DNA of 64,000 nt from Flavisolibacter amylovorans (GCF_039541815.1 NZ_BAABGY010000011.1:186001-250000), one strand, 5' to 3'; shown: positions 9,209 through 18,336, counted from the stretch's first letter. Notes: a model not told the origin generated them from the sequence alone. A program made the numbers and translations.

Positions 9209-9868
9209 AATGGGGTAATGGGAGAATGGGGTGATGGGGTAATGAGGTTCAGATGAGTTCAGAGAGGTCCCGGCGCTTCGCTCCGAAACTTTGGAGGGGA
9301 TGCAGGCCGGAGCGCCTGCAGTCAGAAGGGTTAAGGATCGCGAAGGCGCAGAATAATCTGGACGCGAAGGAAGCAAAGGGCGCAATGTATCGTCCTCAAA
9401 GTGCAAAAGGTTTTTTCTCCTGCATACTTTCCGCTCGTCGTAGGCAAAGCGTCCCGCGACGCGGCACATGCGCGAAGGGCTCACTACAGATTGCAGCAGC
9501 TCCTTAGCACTGATGGCGTAAACCACAACAACGCGCCATCGGTCTCCATCGCAGCCCATGTTTATCGTTCTCAGGCACGATGCCGCACCAGCAACAATGG
9601 TGAGTACAGTAGCGGAGTGCCTCCGCGCATGTCCCGCCCTGCGGGACGCTCCGCTTACGAAAGGCAGAAGGCAACGAAAGAAAAGAAAGCATTTTGCGTC
9701 AACGCAAACAACACGGCGTCCTTCTTCTTCTCCTCCGCGTTCAAATGTCCCTCCGCATCTCTGCGTTTAATGTGCGGCTTCGCGCTTGGGTTCACCCCAC
9801 GAAAAAGCCGTCGCACCGCGACGGCTTTTCATTATCCCATTACCCCATTATCCCATCACCCCATTCGC
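9209..9868. repeat. Intergenic region of word arrays and interspersed repeats
   Basis: About 660 bp between convergent genes with no gene seen. The left end (9209-9246) is a TGGGGTAATGGG word array and the right end (9831-9868) is its reverse complement, running into the stop codon of the GLPGLI gene. The interior has phrases such as gaaggcgcag and tttgcgtcaacgc shared with other intergenic repeats. Confidence 0.65.
9802..9829 (-). terminator. Intrinsic terminator of the GLPGLI gene
   Basis: On the minus strand AAAAGCCGTCGC, a three-base loop and GCGACGGCTTTTT. It lies 41 bp past the stop codon. Confidence 0.8.
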
Positions 9869-9869
9869 T

Positions 9870-10673
9870 CTAATTCTGTATCCGGATCTGGGCGCCGGCG
9901 GGCATGTTCTTACGCATCTCCTCCATGAGGCGGTCGCGCTCCTTTTCGTATTGGGCCTGGGTGTAACGCTTGCCTTTGGGCTCACGGATCTGCGCAACCG
10001 AAACCTTCGGCGAGATCTCGACGGCCTTGTACACGGTGCGGCCGTTGTTGACGTCCACCTCGAGGATAACGCCCGGCAGCTGGCCCTGGTATTCGCCGGG
10101 GCCCACCGTAACGGGGATGTCGGTGCTGAACCAGGCCACGATGGTCGACGTGTCGGCTACGGGTGTGCGCTTCATCTCGCCGCCGGCTTCCATGCTGATG
10201 GCCATGCGGGTGCCGATGCGCTGGGCCACGGCCTTCTGGGCGTTGTGGCCGAGTATCGTCTTCGATTCGCCGGTGATCTTCCAGGGCAGGCGGCGGACGC
10301 TGTCGGTAACCACGAACTCGGCGTCAAACAGCTCGCGCTTTTCCACGCGCTCGCTCTTGTCGATGTTGGTGTAGATCTCATCGTTGCCGCCGGCCATGCG
10401 GAACACACCCACATTGCCGCCGGAGCCCTGCGCTACGATGTCGCCGTTGCCGCCGTCGGCCTTCGGCAGCACGCGCCACAGCGACTGGTTGTTGGCATAC
10501 AGCAATTCGAAGTTGTCGGTGCGGGCAGCCGGGAAGCGCGCGGCGATCTCGGGGTCCATATTGGCGGGGCGGCGCATCTGCATCGTGCGCTCATACACAA
10601 TAGTGCCTTCCTTCTTCTGGGCGCCGGCGGTGCCGGTTACAAGAAGGCAGATCGGGAGTATCCATTTTTTCAT
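9870..10673 (-). CDS. GLPGLI family secreted protein
   Basis: 267 aa with signal peptide MKKWILPICLLVTGTAGAQ. The family signature appears as GEYQGQLPGVILEVDVNNG near residue 200, the GQLPGVIL core corresponding to the name-giving GLPGLI motif. Earlier parts include IVYERTMQMRR at the mature N-terminus and LPWKITGESKTILGH in the middle, both typical of the family. The family is found in Bacteroidota; its function is not established, though many members lie beside TonB receptors. Here it is divergent from an OmpR-type two-component system, which could control it. The stop codon abuts the CCCCATT word array. Confidence 0.85.
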   Translation of the reverse strand: MKKWILPICLLVTGTAGAQKKEGTIVYERTMQMRRPANMDPEIAARFPAARTDNFELLYANNQSLWRVLPKADGGNGDIVAQGSGGNVGVFRMAGGNDEIYTNIDKSERVEKRELFDAEFVVTDSVRRLPWKITGESKTILGHNAQKAVAQRIGTRMAISMEAGGEMKRTPVADTSTIVAWFSTDIPVTVGPGEYQGQLPGVILEVDVNNGRTVYKAVEISPKVSVAQIREPKGKRYTQAQYEKERDRLMEEMRKNMPAGAQIRIQN

Positions 10674-10926
10674 GATCGGTGGTTTACTGGTTTATTTGTT
10701 TACTGGTTTATTCGTTGATGGTATCGTGTTGCGGTGCTGCTGTTCTTGTGGTCTGGAGCCGTCGCCCGTGCGCTCCTGGTTGCTCCCCTGATCGATGTGC
10801 AGACACCGGCGCGGCACGCTATTACGAAACATTTCGTCAAAAATAATCCGGTCATTCGAATGCCGTGGTTAAGCAGCGTTGGAACTACGTTAATTTAGGT
10901 TAAGCACCGGGTGAACGGTGGATTAT

Positions 10927-12399
10927 ATGGATAGCTTTGCCGGGATGCAGCGACTGTTCCAACATATCCGTTGGGTGCCCCTGATGATGGTGCTTACGAT
11001 CCTGGGCATTGCGGGATTCCAGTATTACTGGCTGAAGAAAGCGTACGAGCGCGAGCGCCATGGCCTCGAGCGCAACACCAATTTCACGTTCCGCGAGTCG
11101 GTGCACCTGCTGCAGGCGTCAAAGCTGAAGCTCGATCGCGCCGTACCCGATTCAACGGGACGCCTCATCATCCGCGGCATCGACGAAAAGCCCATCAAGG
11201 TGCGCCTGCGTACCGACAACAAGATGGCCGGCATGGTGCAGGTGCTCAACGAGCGCATCCTGAAGGAGCGCCGCAGCGACTCCCTGGGCCGCGGGCGCAC
11301 CATCATCATCGAAGAGCGCACACATCCCGACAGCACCGGCCAGGAGCGCCGCCGCCGCTTCCGCCAGCGCGACCGCCTCATGCAGTTCTTTTACGAGACC
11401 GAAACACCGCAGGATTCCGTGCGGGTGCAGGAGCTGAGCACGCTCTTTGAGCGCCGCCTGAAACAGCAGAACATCGATGTGCCGTATGCCGTGAAGCGAC
11501 TGCCCGCTGCCCGCACCGACGACGAGGCCTTCAACCGCGTCACCATCGGGTTTAAGAATCCCATCACCTACGAGCTCACCCTCGGCAACACCTTTCCCTA
11601 CCTCGCCGGCAAGATCCTGGGCATCATCGTCATGTCGGTGTTCCTCGTGCTGTTCACCATCGTGTCGTTCACGGTGCTGTACCGCAACCTGCTGCGCCAG
11701 CGCCGCCTTGCCGATATCAAGAACGAATTCATCTCCAACATCACCCACGAGCTCAAGACGCCCATCGCCACCGTGAGCGTGGCCATCGAGGCTCTCCGCT
11801 CCTTCAACGCCGCGCTCGATCCGAAGAAATCGCAGGAGTACCTCGACATCTCGGCCAACGAGCTGCAGCGCTTATCGCTGCTCGTAGACAAGGTGCTGAA
11901 GCTGTCGATGTTCGAGAAGCGGGAGGTGGAGCTCAAGTACGAGGCCCTCGACATGCAGGCCCTCGTGGCCGAGGTCACCACCTCGCTGCGGCTCCAGTTC
12001 GAGCGCCGCGGGGCTACCGTAGAAGTACATAGCGAAGGCGATACGGCGCTCCGGGGCGACCGCCTCAACCTCGTAAGCGTCATCTTCAACCTCGTCGACA
12101 ATGCGCTGAAGTACAGCCCGGATACGCCGCAGGTTGCCATCCGCATCCGCGGCGGTGCCGAACAGGTGACGCTCGAAGTGGCCGACGGCGGTATCGGCGT
12201 TCCGGCGGAATACCGCACCCGTATCTTTGAGAAGTTCTTCCGCGTACCTACCGGCAATGTGCACAACGCGAAAGGCTACGGCCTCGGCCTCAGCTACGTG
12301 GCCCACGTAGTGGCGCGCCACAAGGGCCGCATCCACGTGGAGCCCAACACGCCCGCCGGCAGCCGCTTTATCATCACGCTCCCCAAACAGCCCGCATGA
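10927..12399 (+). CDS. Membrane-bound sensor histidine kinase
   Basis: 490 aa from ATG 10927 (an in-frame GTG at 10918 is an alternative start). One membrane helix lies at about residues 16-34 and a second at about 235-258, enclosing a periplasmic sensor region of about 200 residues rich in Arg and charged residues. The HisKA domain has NITHELKTP with His274 as phospho-acceptor. The ATPase domain shows NLVDNALKYS (N box), VADGGIGVP (G1), FEKFFR (F box) and GYGLGLSYV (G2). Its stop codon overlaps the regulator's start by four bases (ATGA), so the pair is translationally coupled. The stimulus is unknown; an envelope signal is likely. Confidence 0.92.
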   Translation: MDSFAGMQRLFQHIRWVPLMMVLTILGIAGFQYYWLKKAYERERHGLERNTNFTFRESVHLLQASKLKLDRAVPDSTGRLIIRGIDEKPIKVRLRTDNKMAGMVQVLNERILKERRSDSLGRGRTIIIEERTHPDSTGQERRRRFRQRDRLMQFFYETETPQDSVRVQELSTLFERRLKQQNIDVPYAVKRLPAARTDDEAFNRVTIGFKNPITYELTLGNTFPYLAGKILGIIVMSVFLVLFTIVSFTVLYRNLLRQRRLADIKNEFISNITHELKTPIATVSVAIEALRSFNAALDPKKSQEYLDISANELQRLSLLVDKVLKLSMFEKREVELKYEALDMQALVAEVTTSLRLQFERRGATVEVHSEGDTALRGDRLNLVSVIFNLVDNALKYSPDTPQVAIRIRGGAEQVTLEVADGGIGVPAEYRTRIFEKFFRVPTGNVHNAKGYGLGLSYVAHVVARHKGRIHVEPNTPAGSRFIITLPKQPA

Positions 12400-13076
12400 A
12401 GCCCCCCCGCATCCTCTATGTGGAAGACGAGATCTTCCTTGCCAAGATCGTAAGCGAAACCCTGCAGGGCCGCGGCTTCGACGTGGTGCTCGAGTCCGAC
12501 GGCGGCAAGGCCGTGCAGCGCTTCGAGGAAGCAAAGCCCGACGTGTGCCTGCTCGACATCATGCTGCCCAACAAGGACGGCTTCGACATTGCCGACGCCA
12601 TCCGCGACCGCGACACCGAGGTGCCCATCATCTTCCTGAGCGCGAAGTCGGAGTCGGGCGACGTGGTGAACGGCTTCAAGATCGGCGCCAACGACTATAT
12701 CCGCAAGCCCTTCAGCATGGAGGAGCTCATTGTGCGGATCGAAAATGTGCTGCGCCACCCGGTAGGCGTTGCGGAGCCGGAGGACCTGAAGTTCGGCGCC
12801 TATACCTTCAACCCGAAGCGGCAGACGCTCCTGCATCCGAATGAGCAGCGCAAGCTCTCCTACCGCGAGAGCGAGCTCCTGCGCCTCCTCTACCAGAACC
12901 GCAACGACGTGGTGGAGCGCCGCGAGATCCTCAACCTGCTCTGGGGCTCCGATTCCTTCTTCAACAGCCGCAACCTCGACGTCTACATCACGAAGCTGCG
13001 CAACTACCTCAAGGGCGATCCCACCATCGAGATCATCACCATCAAAGGCATCGGGTACCGCTTTGTGATCGGTTGA
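12396..13076 (+). CDS. OmpR/PhoB-type response regulator
   Basis: 226 aa. Receiver domain at residues 1-120 with acidic pocket ED at 10-11, phospho-acceptor Asp54 (CLLDIMLP) and the conserved Lys in YIRKPFS. Winged-helix DNA-binding domain at about 130-226 (YRESELLRLLYQN, NLDVYITKLRNYL, IKGIGYRF). It is the cognate partner of the overlapping kinase. The stop codon is followed at once by a GC-rich palindrome. Confidence 0.95.
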   Translation: MKPPRILYVEDEIFLAKIVSETLQGRGFDVVLESDGGKAVQRFEEAKPDVCLLDIMLPNKDGFDIADAIRDRDTEVPIIFLSAKSESGDVVNGFKIGANDYIRKPFSMEELIVRIENVLRHPVGVAEPEDLKFGAYTFNPKRQTLLHPNEQRKLSYRESELLRLLYQNRNDVVERREILNLLWGSDSFFNSRNLDVYITKLRNYLKGDPTIEIITIKGIGYRFVIG

Positions 13077-13113
13077 CCTCTCCCCCGGCCCCTCTCCGGG
13101 GGAGAGGGGTGAC
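13077..13113. repeat. GC-rich palindrome, left end of DUF559 cassette 1
   Basis: Arms CCTCTCCCCCGG (13077-13088) and CCGGGGGAGAGG (13096-13107), directly after the regulator's TGA. The stretch 13082-13113 is a perfect 32-bp reverse complement of 13682-13713. Confidence 0.9.
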
Positions 13114-13243
13114 TCAGGTGGTACTTTCTTTCTCGAAGCCACCATTTTTCGTTGGGGAAAACACCGCTTTTCGGCGGAAAAATCTCATTGATAGAGGGGT
13201 AAATGCACATGGATGCGGAGGCTGCCTGTCGTCACTTTACCGG

Positions 13244-13645
13244 ATGGACAACAGTAAGGAGCAACGGCGCTGCTATCATTCCCCCGAACCATTGTACCGT
13301 TGGGTAGCCGGCTTTGCAAAAGAGCACCGGCGAAGTCCGACGCCGGCCGAGAAGGTGCTCTGGGACTCGCTGCGCAACCGGCAGTTAGCTGGCTTTAAGT
13401 TTCGGCGCCAGCACGTGATTGATCGCTATGTCGTTGATTTCGTTTGCCTGGAATCGAAGCTTGTAGTGGAAGCCGATGGCCCTGTCCATGATCGTCCGGA
13501 ACAGCAGGAATGGGACCTGCTCCGCACGGAAAAGCTTCGACAGTTGGACTTCGAAGTTCTTCGCTTCCCGAATGAAGCCATCCTTTGCTCCCTCTCATCT
13601 GTGCTGGAAACTATCCGGCAACACCTCAGGAAGAAGCTTGATTAG
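13244..13645 (+). CDS. DUF559 endonuclease-like protein (copy 1)
   Basis: 133 aa from ATG 13244. The frame stays open upstream to 13073, but those residues translate the palindrome and are unlikely to be protein. It is a DUF559 domain, related to the Vsr/PD-(D/E)XK fold. Visible motifs are PAEKVLW (Glu36), LAGFKFRRQHVI, VVDFVC (Asp65) and VVEADG (Glu76), then FEVLRFPN. Asp65 and Glu76 are the likely metal ligands. It is 52 bp shorter of the right-hand palindrome start than the left-hand one by more than 130 bp, so it sits nearer the right flank. It resembles the second copy at 36751-37146, with both acidic residues at the same positions. Biological role unknown; see findings. Confidence 0.85.
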   Translation: MDNSKEQRRCYHSPEPLYRWVAGFAKEHRRSPTPAEKVLWDSLRNRQLAGFKFRRQHVIDRYVVDFVCLESKLVVEADGPVHDRPEQQEWDLLRTEKLRQLDFEVLRFPNEAILCSLSSVLETIRQHLRKKLD

Positions 13646-13681
13646 CATAACTGCCACCACCTGTAAAGAAACTACCCGAAA

Positions 13682-13717
13682 GTCACCCCTCTCCCCCGGA
13701 GAGGGGCCGGGGGTGAG
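13682..13717. repeat. GC-rich palindrome, right end of DUF559 cassette 1
   Basis: Inverted copy of the left palindrome; 32 bp (13682-13713) match perfectly. Together they bracket the DUF559 gene like terminal inverted repeats. Confidence 0.9.
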
Positions 13718-13747
13718 GCCGGGCACAGCTTTTATACCACTGCCCGC

Positions 13748-15439
13748 ATGATCGCACCACGGTTGCGCCGTTGGCGCCGCTTTATCTTCTGGGGCCTCGG
13801 CCTCCTGCTGCTGCTCCTGGGCGGCTTGTGGTATGCCGGCGAATACTATGTAGGCCCCCTCCTGCGCGAGCGCCTCGAGGTACTCATCGTGCGCGGCTCC
13901 GACTCGCTCTACCGCTACGACGTAGGCAAGCTCGACGCCAGCCTCTTCGGCGGCTCCGTGGAGATCGACGAGCTCAACGTGCGCGTCGACAGCAACCGCT
14001 ACCGCCAGCTCGAGGCCGCCCGCCAGCTGCCGCCGCTCACCTTCGAGGTGAAGATGCACCACGGGCACCTGCGGAAGGTCAACGTGTTTGGGCTGCTCTT
14101 CGGTAAAAAGGTGGAGGTGGGCGAGCTCTTTACCAGCGATGCCCAGGTGGAGCTGAGCCGCCATACACGCGACGAGCGTGCCGAGCGCGCAAGCAGCGCT
14201 TCTGTGCCGCTCTGGCGCGCCATCCGCCCCAGCATGAACTCCATCCAGCTGCACGAGCTGCGCCTCGAGGGCATCCGCTTCAAGTACGCCTATGCCGATA
14301 CGGCTGAAGCGCAGCAGATCAAGTTCGATACCTGTAACGTGCGTGTGCGGGACATCAAGGTGGATTCCGCAACCGCGGCCGACGGCACCCGCATCGGCTA
14401 TGCCCGCGTGTTCACCCTGCACCTCAGCGACCTCAAGTTCCGCAGCGCCGACTCGGCCACCAAGTTCAAAGCGAAGTGGATCGACTACTCCTCCGAAGGA
14501 CGCCGCCTCACCATCGACTCCTTCAAGCTGCAGCCCACAAGGAAAGACAAGGAGAGCTTCTACGCCCACCACGGCACCCAGCGCGATATGACCGTGATCG
14601 AGTTCGGCCGCCTCGCCTTCGAGGGCTTTCAGCTTGAGCGCTTTCTCAACGCCAACTCCGTTGTGGCCGACTCCCTCGTGATCCTGGGTCCGAAGATCTC
14701 CATCTACAACGACAAGACGCTGCCGCCCTCCCTCGAAGGCAAGATGGGCCGCTACCCGCACCAGTTCCTGCAGCGCTCGGCCTTCGGCATCAAGCTGAAG
14801 CACCTGGCGCTCCGCGACCTCGAGTTGAGCTATACCGAAAAGGGCGAGAAGACAGGCCGTGAAGGCACGCTGCTGCTGGAGGGTATTCAGCTGGCGGCGT
14901 CCAACATCAGCAATTTTCCCGACGACATCAAGCGCGACAGCCTCCTGCGGGTACGCGCCAGCGGGCGGCTCCTAGGCAGCGCCATCGAAACGAAGATGGA
15001 CTTTCACCTCAACTCGGGCGAAGGCCGCTTCGATATGGAAGGCCGTATCGGGGCCATGTCGGCCGCACAGCTCAACACCGTATCCGAGCCGCTCGGCAAT
15101 GCCCGCATCCGCTCGCTGAACCTGCAGGAGCTGCAGTTCTTCCTCCACGGCGACGAATACACCGCGCGCGGAGAGGTGCGCATGCGCTACCGCAACCTGG
15201 CCGTAGAACTACAGAAGGAAGATGAGGCCACAGGCCTCCTGAAAACACGCGTCTTTCTCAACAAGCTGCTCAACAAGTACACGCTCCGCCACGACAACCC
15301 CGACGCCTCCGGCCGCGAGATGCGGGCCACCCAGGTACAGCAGTCGCGCCTCATGACGCAGGCCTTCTTCGGTCTCGTCTGGAAGTCGATCTTCAGCGGC
15401 ATGCAAACGATCATGACCAATGCCGGAACGGAGTATTAG
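13748..15439 (+). CDS. AsmA/DUF748-like inner-membrane-anchored protein
   Basis: 563 aa. A basic start (RLRRWRR) precedes one membrane helix (about residues 12-30), followed by a long beta-rich periplasmic part. Short repeated strands such as VEIDELNVRVDSNRY, LRLEGIRFKYAY and LALRDLELSY fit the repeating-beta-groove fold of AsmA/DUF748 proteins, which are thought to bridge the envelope and move lipids. That role is inferred from the family. A copy of the dispersed word (GTAGAACTAC, 15203-15212) lies in frame as Val-Glu-Leu using the CTA codon. It is a single gene. Confidence 0.6.
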   Translation: MIAPRLRRWRRFIFWGLGLLLLLLGGLWYAGEYYVGPLLRERLEVLIVRGSDSLYRYDVGKLDASLFGGSVEIDELNVRVDSNRYRQLEAARQLPPLTFEVKMHHGHLRKVNVFGLLFGKKVEVGELFTSDAQVELSRHTRDERAERASSASVPLWRAIRPSMNSIQLHELRLEGIRFKYAYADTAEAQQIKFDTCNVRVRDIKVDSATAADGTRIGYARVFTLHLSDLKFRSADSATKFKAKWIDYSSEGRRLTIDSFKLQPTRKDKESFYAHHGTQRDMTVIEFGRLAFEGFQLERFLNANSVVADSLVILGPKISIYNDKTLPPSLEGKMGRYPHQFLQRSAFGIKLKHLALRDLELSYTEKGEKTGREGTLLLEGIQLAASNISNFPDDIKRDSLLRVRASGRLLGSAIETKMDFHLNSGEGRFDMEGRIGAMSAAQLNTVSEPLGNARIRSLNLQELQFFLHGDEYTARGEVRMRYRNLAVELQKEDEATGLLKTRVFLNKLLNKYTLRHDNPDASGREMRATQVQQSRLMTQAFFGLVWKSIFSGMQTIMTNAGTEY

Positions 15440-15480
15440 GAGAATGTGCTAATGGAATAATGTGCTACCGGGGTGATAAA

Positions 15481-15524
15481 GAGAAGGAATGTGGTCCCGA
15501 AGCTTCGGGACCACATTCCTTCTC
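15481..15524. repeat. Perfect 44-bp palindrome
   Basis: Left half GAGAAGGAATGTGGTCCCGAAG is the exact complement of the right half, centred on AAGCTT. It lies between the AsmA-like gene and NagA and may also end transcription. A related sequence lies at 19041-19103. Confidence 0.9.
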
Positions 15525-15598
15525 TCATCATCCGCGATCATCGTATCGAATCAGTTTCATCCGCGTTCCTTCTCTCGGTTATGCCGCATCTTTATCCC

Positions 15599-16696
15599 AT
15601 GATCTACCTCGCCGACCGCATCTTCGACGGCTACGAGTGGCGCAATGAAGCGCTTTGGACGGAAGCCGGGACCGTAACCGCATTCGTGCCGCCCGACGCG
15701 CTTCCCGAAGGCGTGCCGGTGCGGCGCCTCAACGGCGCCATCGTGCCCGCCTTTCTCGACCTGCAGGTGTATGGCGCCGGCGGCCGCCTGTTCGCGGCCT
15801 ATCCCGACGTCGAATCCCTGCGTGTGCTCGAAGCGGAATGCCGGCGGGGAGGCGCGGCGCTTGCGCTGCCTACGGTGGCTACCAACACGCCCGATGTGGT
15901 ACGGGATTGCCTGCATGCCTTTCGCGCTTATAAAGAAGCCGGCGGCAGCTTCCTGCCCGGCCTGCACCTCGAAGGCCCGTGGATCCACCCGAAGCGGCGC
16001 GGCGCCCATATCGAAGCCTGCATCCACCCGCCTACTTTGGACGAAGTAACATCCCTGCTGTCTGAGGGCCGCGGCCTGATCCGGATGATCACGCTCGCCC
16101 CGGAGCGGTGCGACCGCGCACTCATCCACCTGCTCCTGCAGGAAGGCATCGTGCTGTCGGCCGGCCACAGCGACGCCACCTTCGAAGAAGCCAGCGCTGC
16201 CTTCGATGGCGGCATCGGCGCGGTCACGCATCTCTACAATGCCATGAGCCCGCTGCAACACCGCGCACCCGGGTTGGTAGGCGCCGCCTTCCTGCACCCC
16301 TCCGTGCGGGCAAGCATCATCCCCGACGGACTGCACGTGTCGTGGGAGGCGGTGCGCATCGCGAAAAAACAAATGGGGGAACGGCTGTTTGCCATCACCG
16401 ACGCGGTTACGGAAACCGGCATCGGCGCCTATCCGCATACGCTCAACGTGGATCACTATACTTCAGGTGGTACGCTGAGCGGCTCCGCGCTCACGATGCA
16501 TGCCGCTTTCTTTAACCTCGTACACCGCGCCGGCATCGCGCCGGAAGAGGCGCTGCGGATGTGCGGGCGCTACCCCGCCGAAGTTCTGGGGGTGGGGCAG
16601 GAGCGGGGCGTACTCGCGCCGGGGAGCCGTGCCGACCTGTTGCTGCTGGATGAAACCTGGAATCTCGTGGAGGTGCTGTCGCCGGATGCGGTGTAG
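15599..16696 (+). CDS. nagA: N-acetylglucosamine-6-phosphate deacetylase
   Basis: 365 aa from ATG 15599, a typical NagA length; longer in-frame starts (15473, 15581) would add a palindrome-encoded or unneeded N-terminus. It is an amidohydrolase-fold enzyme that removes acetate from GlcNAc-6-P in amino-sugar and cell-wall recycling. Motifs: PAFLDLQVYGAGG near the N-terminus, LEGPWIHPKRRGAH (metal and substrate region), SAGHSDAT, VTHLYNAMSPLQHR, PDGLHVS and the catalytic Asp in FAITDAVTETG. No nagB or sugar transporter is adjacent, so it works from a separate locus. The protein is cytoplasmic. Confidence 0.93.
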   Translation: MIYLADRIFDGYEWRNEALWTEAGTVTAFVPPDALPEGVPVRRLNGAIVPAFLDLQVYGAGGRLFAAYPDVESLRVLEAECRRGGAALALPTVATNTPDVVRDCLHAFRAYKEAGGSFLPGLHLEGPWIHPKRRGAHIEACIHPPTLDEVTSLLSEGRGLIRMITLAPERCDRALIHLLLQEGIVLSAGHSDATFEEASAAFDGGIGAVTHLYNAMSPLQHRAPGLVGAAFLHPSVRASIIPDGLHVSWEAVRIAKKQMGERLFAITDAVTETGIGAYPHTLNVDHYTSGGTLSGSALTMHAAFFNLVHRAGIAPEEALRMCGRYPAEVLGVGQERGVLAPGSRADLLLLDETWNLVEVLSPDAV

Positions 16697-16699
16697 GGG

Positions 16700-16733
16700 G
16701 CAGAAAAAACGAAAGCCGCCCCGGAGGGCGGCC
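16700..16733 (-). terminator. Intrinsic terminator between convergent genes
   Basis: On the minus strand GCCGCCC, loop, GGGCGGC, followed by TTTCGTTTTTTC. It serves the 112-aa gene and may also stop nagA transcripts. Confidence 0.7.
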
Positions 16734-16764
16734 ATTCATTGAAAGATGCAGGGAACTGCGTCTC

Positions 16765-16778
16765 TTGTATTTCTACGG
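16765..16778. repeat. Dispersed palindrome-like word, intergenic site
   Basis: TTGTATTTCTACGG in the gap between nagA and the 112-aa gene; matches YYGTAKNNMTACRR exactly. Confidence 0.6.
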
Positions 16779-16806
16779 TTCTTGTTTCGTAAGGGAGGGT
16801 GAAGCC

Positions 16807-17145
16807 TTAGCGTACAGGATAGTAGGTAACTTTTTCTTCCCGACGGCGGCGGGCGCTCTGGACGAACCAGGAGATCGTGAAGGTCGGGATGATGTCGGTA
16901 CCCGGCAGCAGCTCTTCCAGGAAGGAGAACGCACCACCGAAGACACCCACCTTACCACCGAACATCCGGTAGTAGATCATGGCCGACACGGGGGCCCACA
17001 CCAGGTCGAGGAGCTCGCCCAGCACCGGCACGGTAAAGGTAGCATAGCCGAGCAGGTCCATCACGATGCACAGGCCGAGCGAGGGCAGCGGGCGTTGTAC
17101 CGGCTGTTGAGGCGCCTTTCGGGCAGGAAGCAACCATCGTTTCAT
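16807..17145 (-). CDS. Small membrane protein of unknown function (112 aa)
   Basis: Start ATG 17145 (an upstream in-frame extension to 17226 is cysteine-rich and unlikely). Hydrophobic segments lie at about residues 25-60 (LGLCIVMDLLGYATFTVPVLGELLDLVWAPVSAMIYY) and 70-100 (PGTDIIPTFTISWFV), with a basic tail RRRREEK. Two to three membrane helices are likely. The repeated Gly/Pro turns (GELLDLVW, ELLPGTDIIP) recall small Bacteroidota membrane proteins with no assigned role. It is convergent with nagA. Confidence 0.75.
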   Translation of the reverse strand: MKRWLLPARKAPQQPVQRPLPSLGLCIVMDLLGYATFTVPVLGELLDLVWAPVSAMIYYRMFGGKVGVFGGAFSFLEELLPGTDIIPTFTISWFVQSARRRREEKVTYYPVR

Positions 17146-17240
17146 GTTAGCGACATTGCAGTTTTTTCCGCAACCCCCTTTCCGCGCAAAGCACAAGCCA
17201 CCGGTTGTTAAAGGCCGGGCTTTCACAAAACATTACAGGG

Positions 17241-17436
17241 GATCTCAGATGTCAGATCTCGGATCTGTGATCTGGTCCAAGTGGCGCAGTTTCTATAGTC
17301 TTAAGCCAGCATAATGCGATAGCGGCGCTTATATACCAATCAACTTGACGTGCGTCAGCCATACCTCCGAGATCCCAGATCCTCTTGTGCGTCAGCCAGA
17401 TCTCCGATCCGCGATCCCAGATCTGAGCTCCCCTGT
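17241..17436. repeat. GATC-rich word repeats with TGCGTCAGC spacers
   Basis: 17241-17275 and 17365-17436 carry agatctcagatc-like words in both orientations, separated by TGCGTCAGC at 17350-17358 and about 17388. This is the same vocabulary as the large array at 23224-24075. The rest of 17146-17462 shows no gene. Confidence 0.8.
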
Positions 17437-17462
17437 GGCATGCTGGTTGGAGCAAGGGAGGG

Positions 17463-18221
17463 ATGGCAGCAACAAAAGGCGCGCAAGTTCGGATCGGCAC
17501 ATCGGGCTGGAGCTACAAGCACTGGAGGGAGTTGTTTTATCCGAAAGGGGTCAAAACGGCAGACTGGCTGTCGTTTTATGCGGCGCATTTTGACACGGCC
17601 GAGATCAACCGGAGCTTTTACAGCCTGCCGAAGCCGGAGGTGATCGCGCAGTGGGCCGCCACGGTGCCGCCGGGCTTCGTGTTTTGCCCGAAGCTGAGCC
17701 GCTACATCACGCATATGAAAAAGCTCCGCGATACCGCCGAGCCGCTGCAGCGCTTCTTCGACACCTTTGCCCCCCTGCCGCCGGAGCAAACAGGACCGGT
17801 GCTGGCCCAGCTGCCACCGATGCTGCCCTTCCGGGAGGCGACCGCTGCGGAATTCTACGAGCGCCTCCGCCGCGACTGGGCGCCCTACCGCTTCGTGATC
17901 GAGGTGCGCCACGAAAGCTGGCTGGCAGACACCAGTCTTGCGCTGATGGAGACCTACGGCATCGGCTTCGTGATCTCCCAATCCGGCGGTCATTTTCCCT
18001 ATGCCGAAGCCGTTACGTCAAATGACGTGTACCTGCGCTTTCATGGTCCGGAAGCCCTTTATGCCTCGCGGTATACCGACGCGCAGCTACACTACTACGC
18101 GGAGCGCTGCCGCGAATGGGCGGCTGCCGGCCGCCGCGTCTGGGCCTACTTTAACAACGACATCCATGGGTATGCCTTCGGCGATGCGCAGCGCCTCAGG
18201 AAGCAGATCTCAGATCTGTGA
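17463..18221 (+). CDS. DUF72 domain protein (YecE family)
   Basis: 252 aa, a TIM-barrel-like DUF72 protein. Motifs are IGTSGWSYKHWRELFYP at the start, TAEINRSFYSLPK, PPGFVFCPKLSRYITH, VIEVRHESW and VYLRFHG, with AYFNNDIHGYAFGDA at the end. The family is widespread and its biochemical role is unsettled. The last codons (Lys-Gln-Ile-Ser-Asp-Leu) and the stop are encoded by the GATC-rich word gcagatctcagatctgtga, so the repeat has supplied the C-terminus. Confidence 0.9.
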   Translation: MAATKGAQVRIGTSGWSYKHWRELFYPKGVKTADWLSFYAAHFDTAEINRSFYSLPKPEVIAQWAATVPPGFVFCPKLSRYITHMKKLRDTAEPLQRFFDTFAPLPPEQTGPVLAQLPPMLPFREATAAEFYERLRRDWAPYRFVIEVRHESWLADTSLALMETYGIGFVISQSGGHFPYAEAVTSNDVYLRFHGPEALYASRYTDAQLHYYAERCREWAAAGRRVWAYFNNDIHGYAFGDAQRLRKQISDL

Positions 18222-18336
18222 TCTAGGATCTCAGATCTGTTCCCGTGCGAGCTTTTCCTTTCGTTTTGCATGAGCGTTCGGGTTGCAGAATTCCGTAGGG
18301 GATGCGGCACCAAAGAAGATCACAGATCTGCGATTA
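18202..18336. repeat. GATC-rich words at the junction after DUF72
   Basis: 18205-18240 repeats atctcagatctg-like words, starting inside the DUF72 stop region; 18317-18333 has agatcacagatctgcga in the opposite sense. Together they can pair across the convergent junction. Confidence 0.65.

Noticed and set aside
13073..13243. N-terminal extension of DUF559 copy 1
   Set aside because: It translates the palindrome and lacks domain character; the ATG at 13244 fits copy 2.
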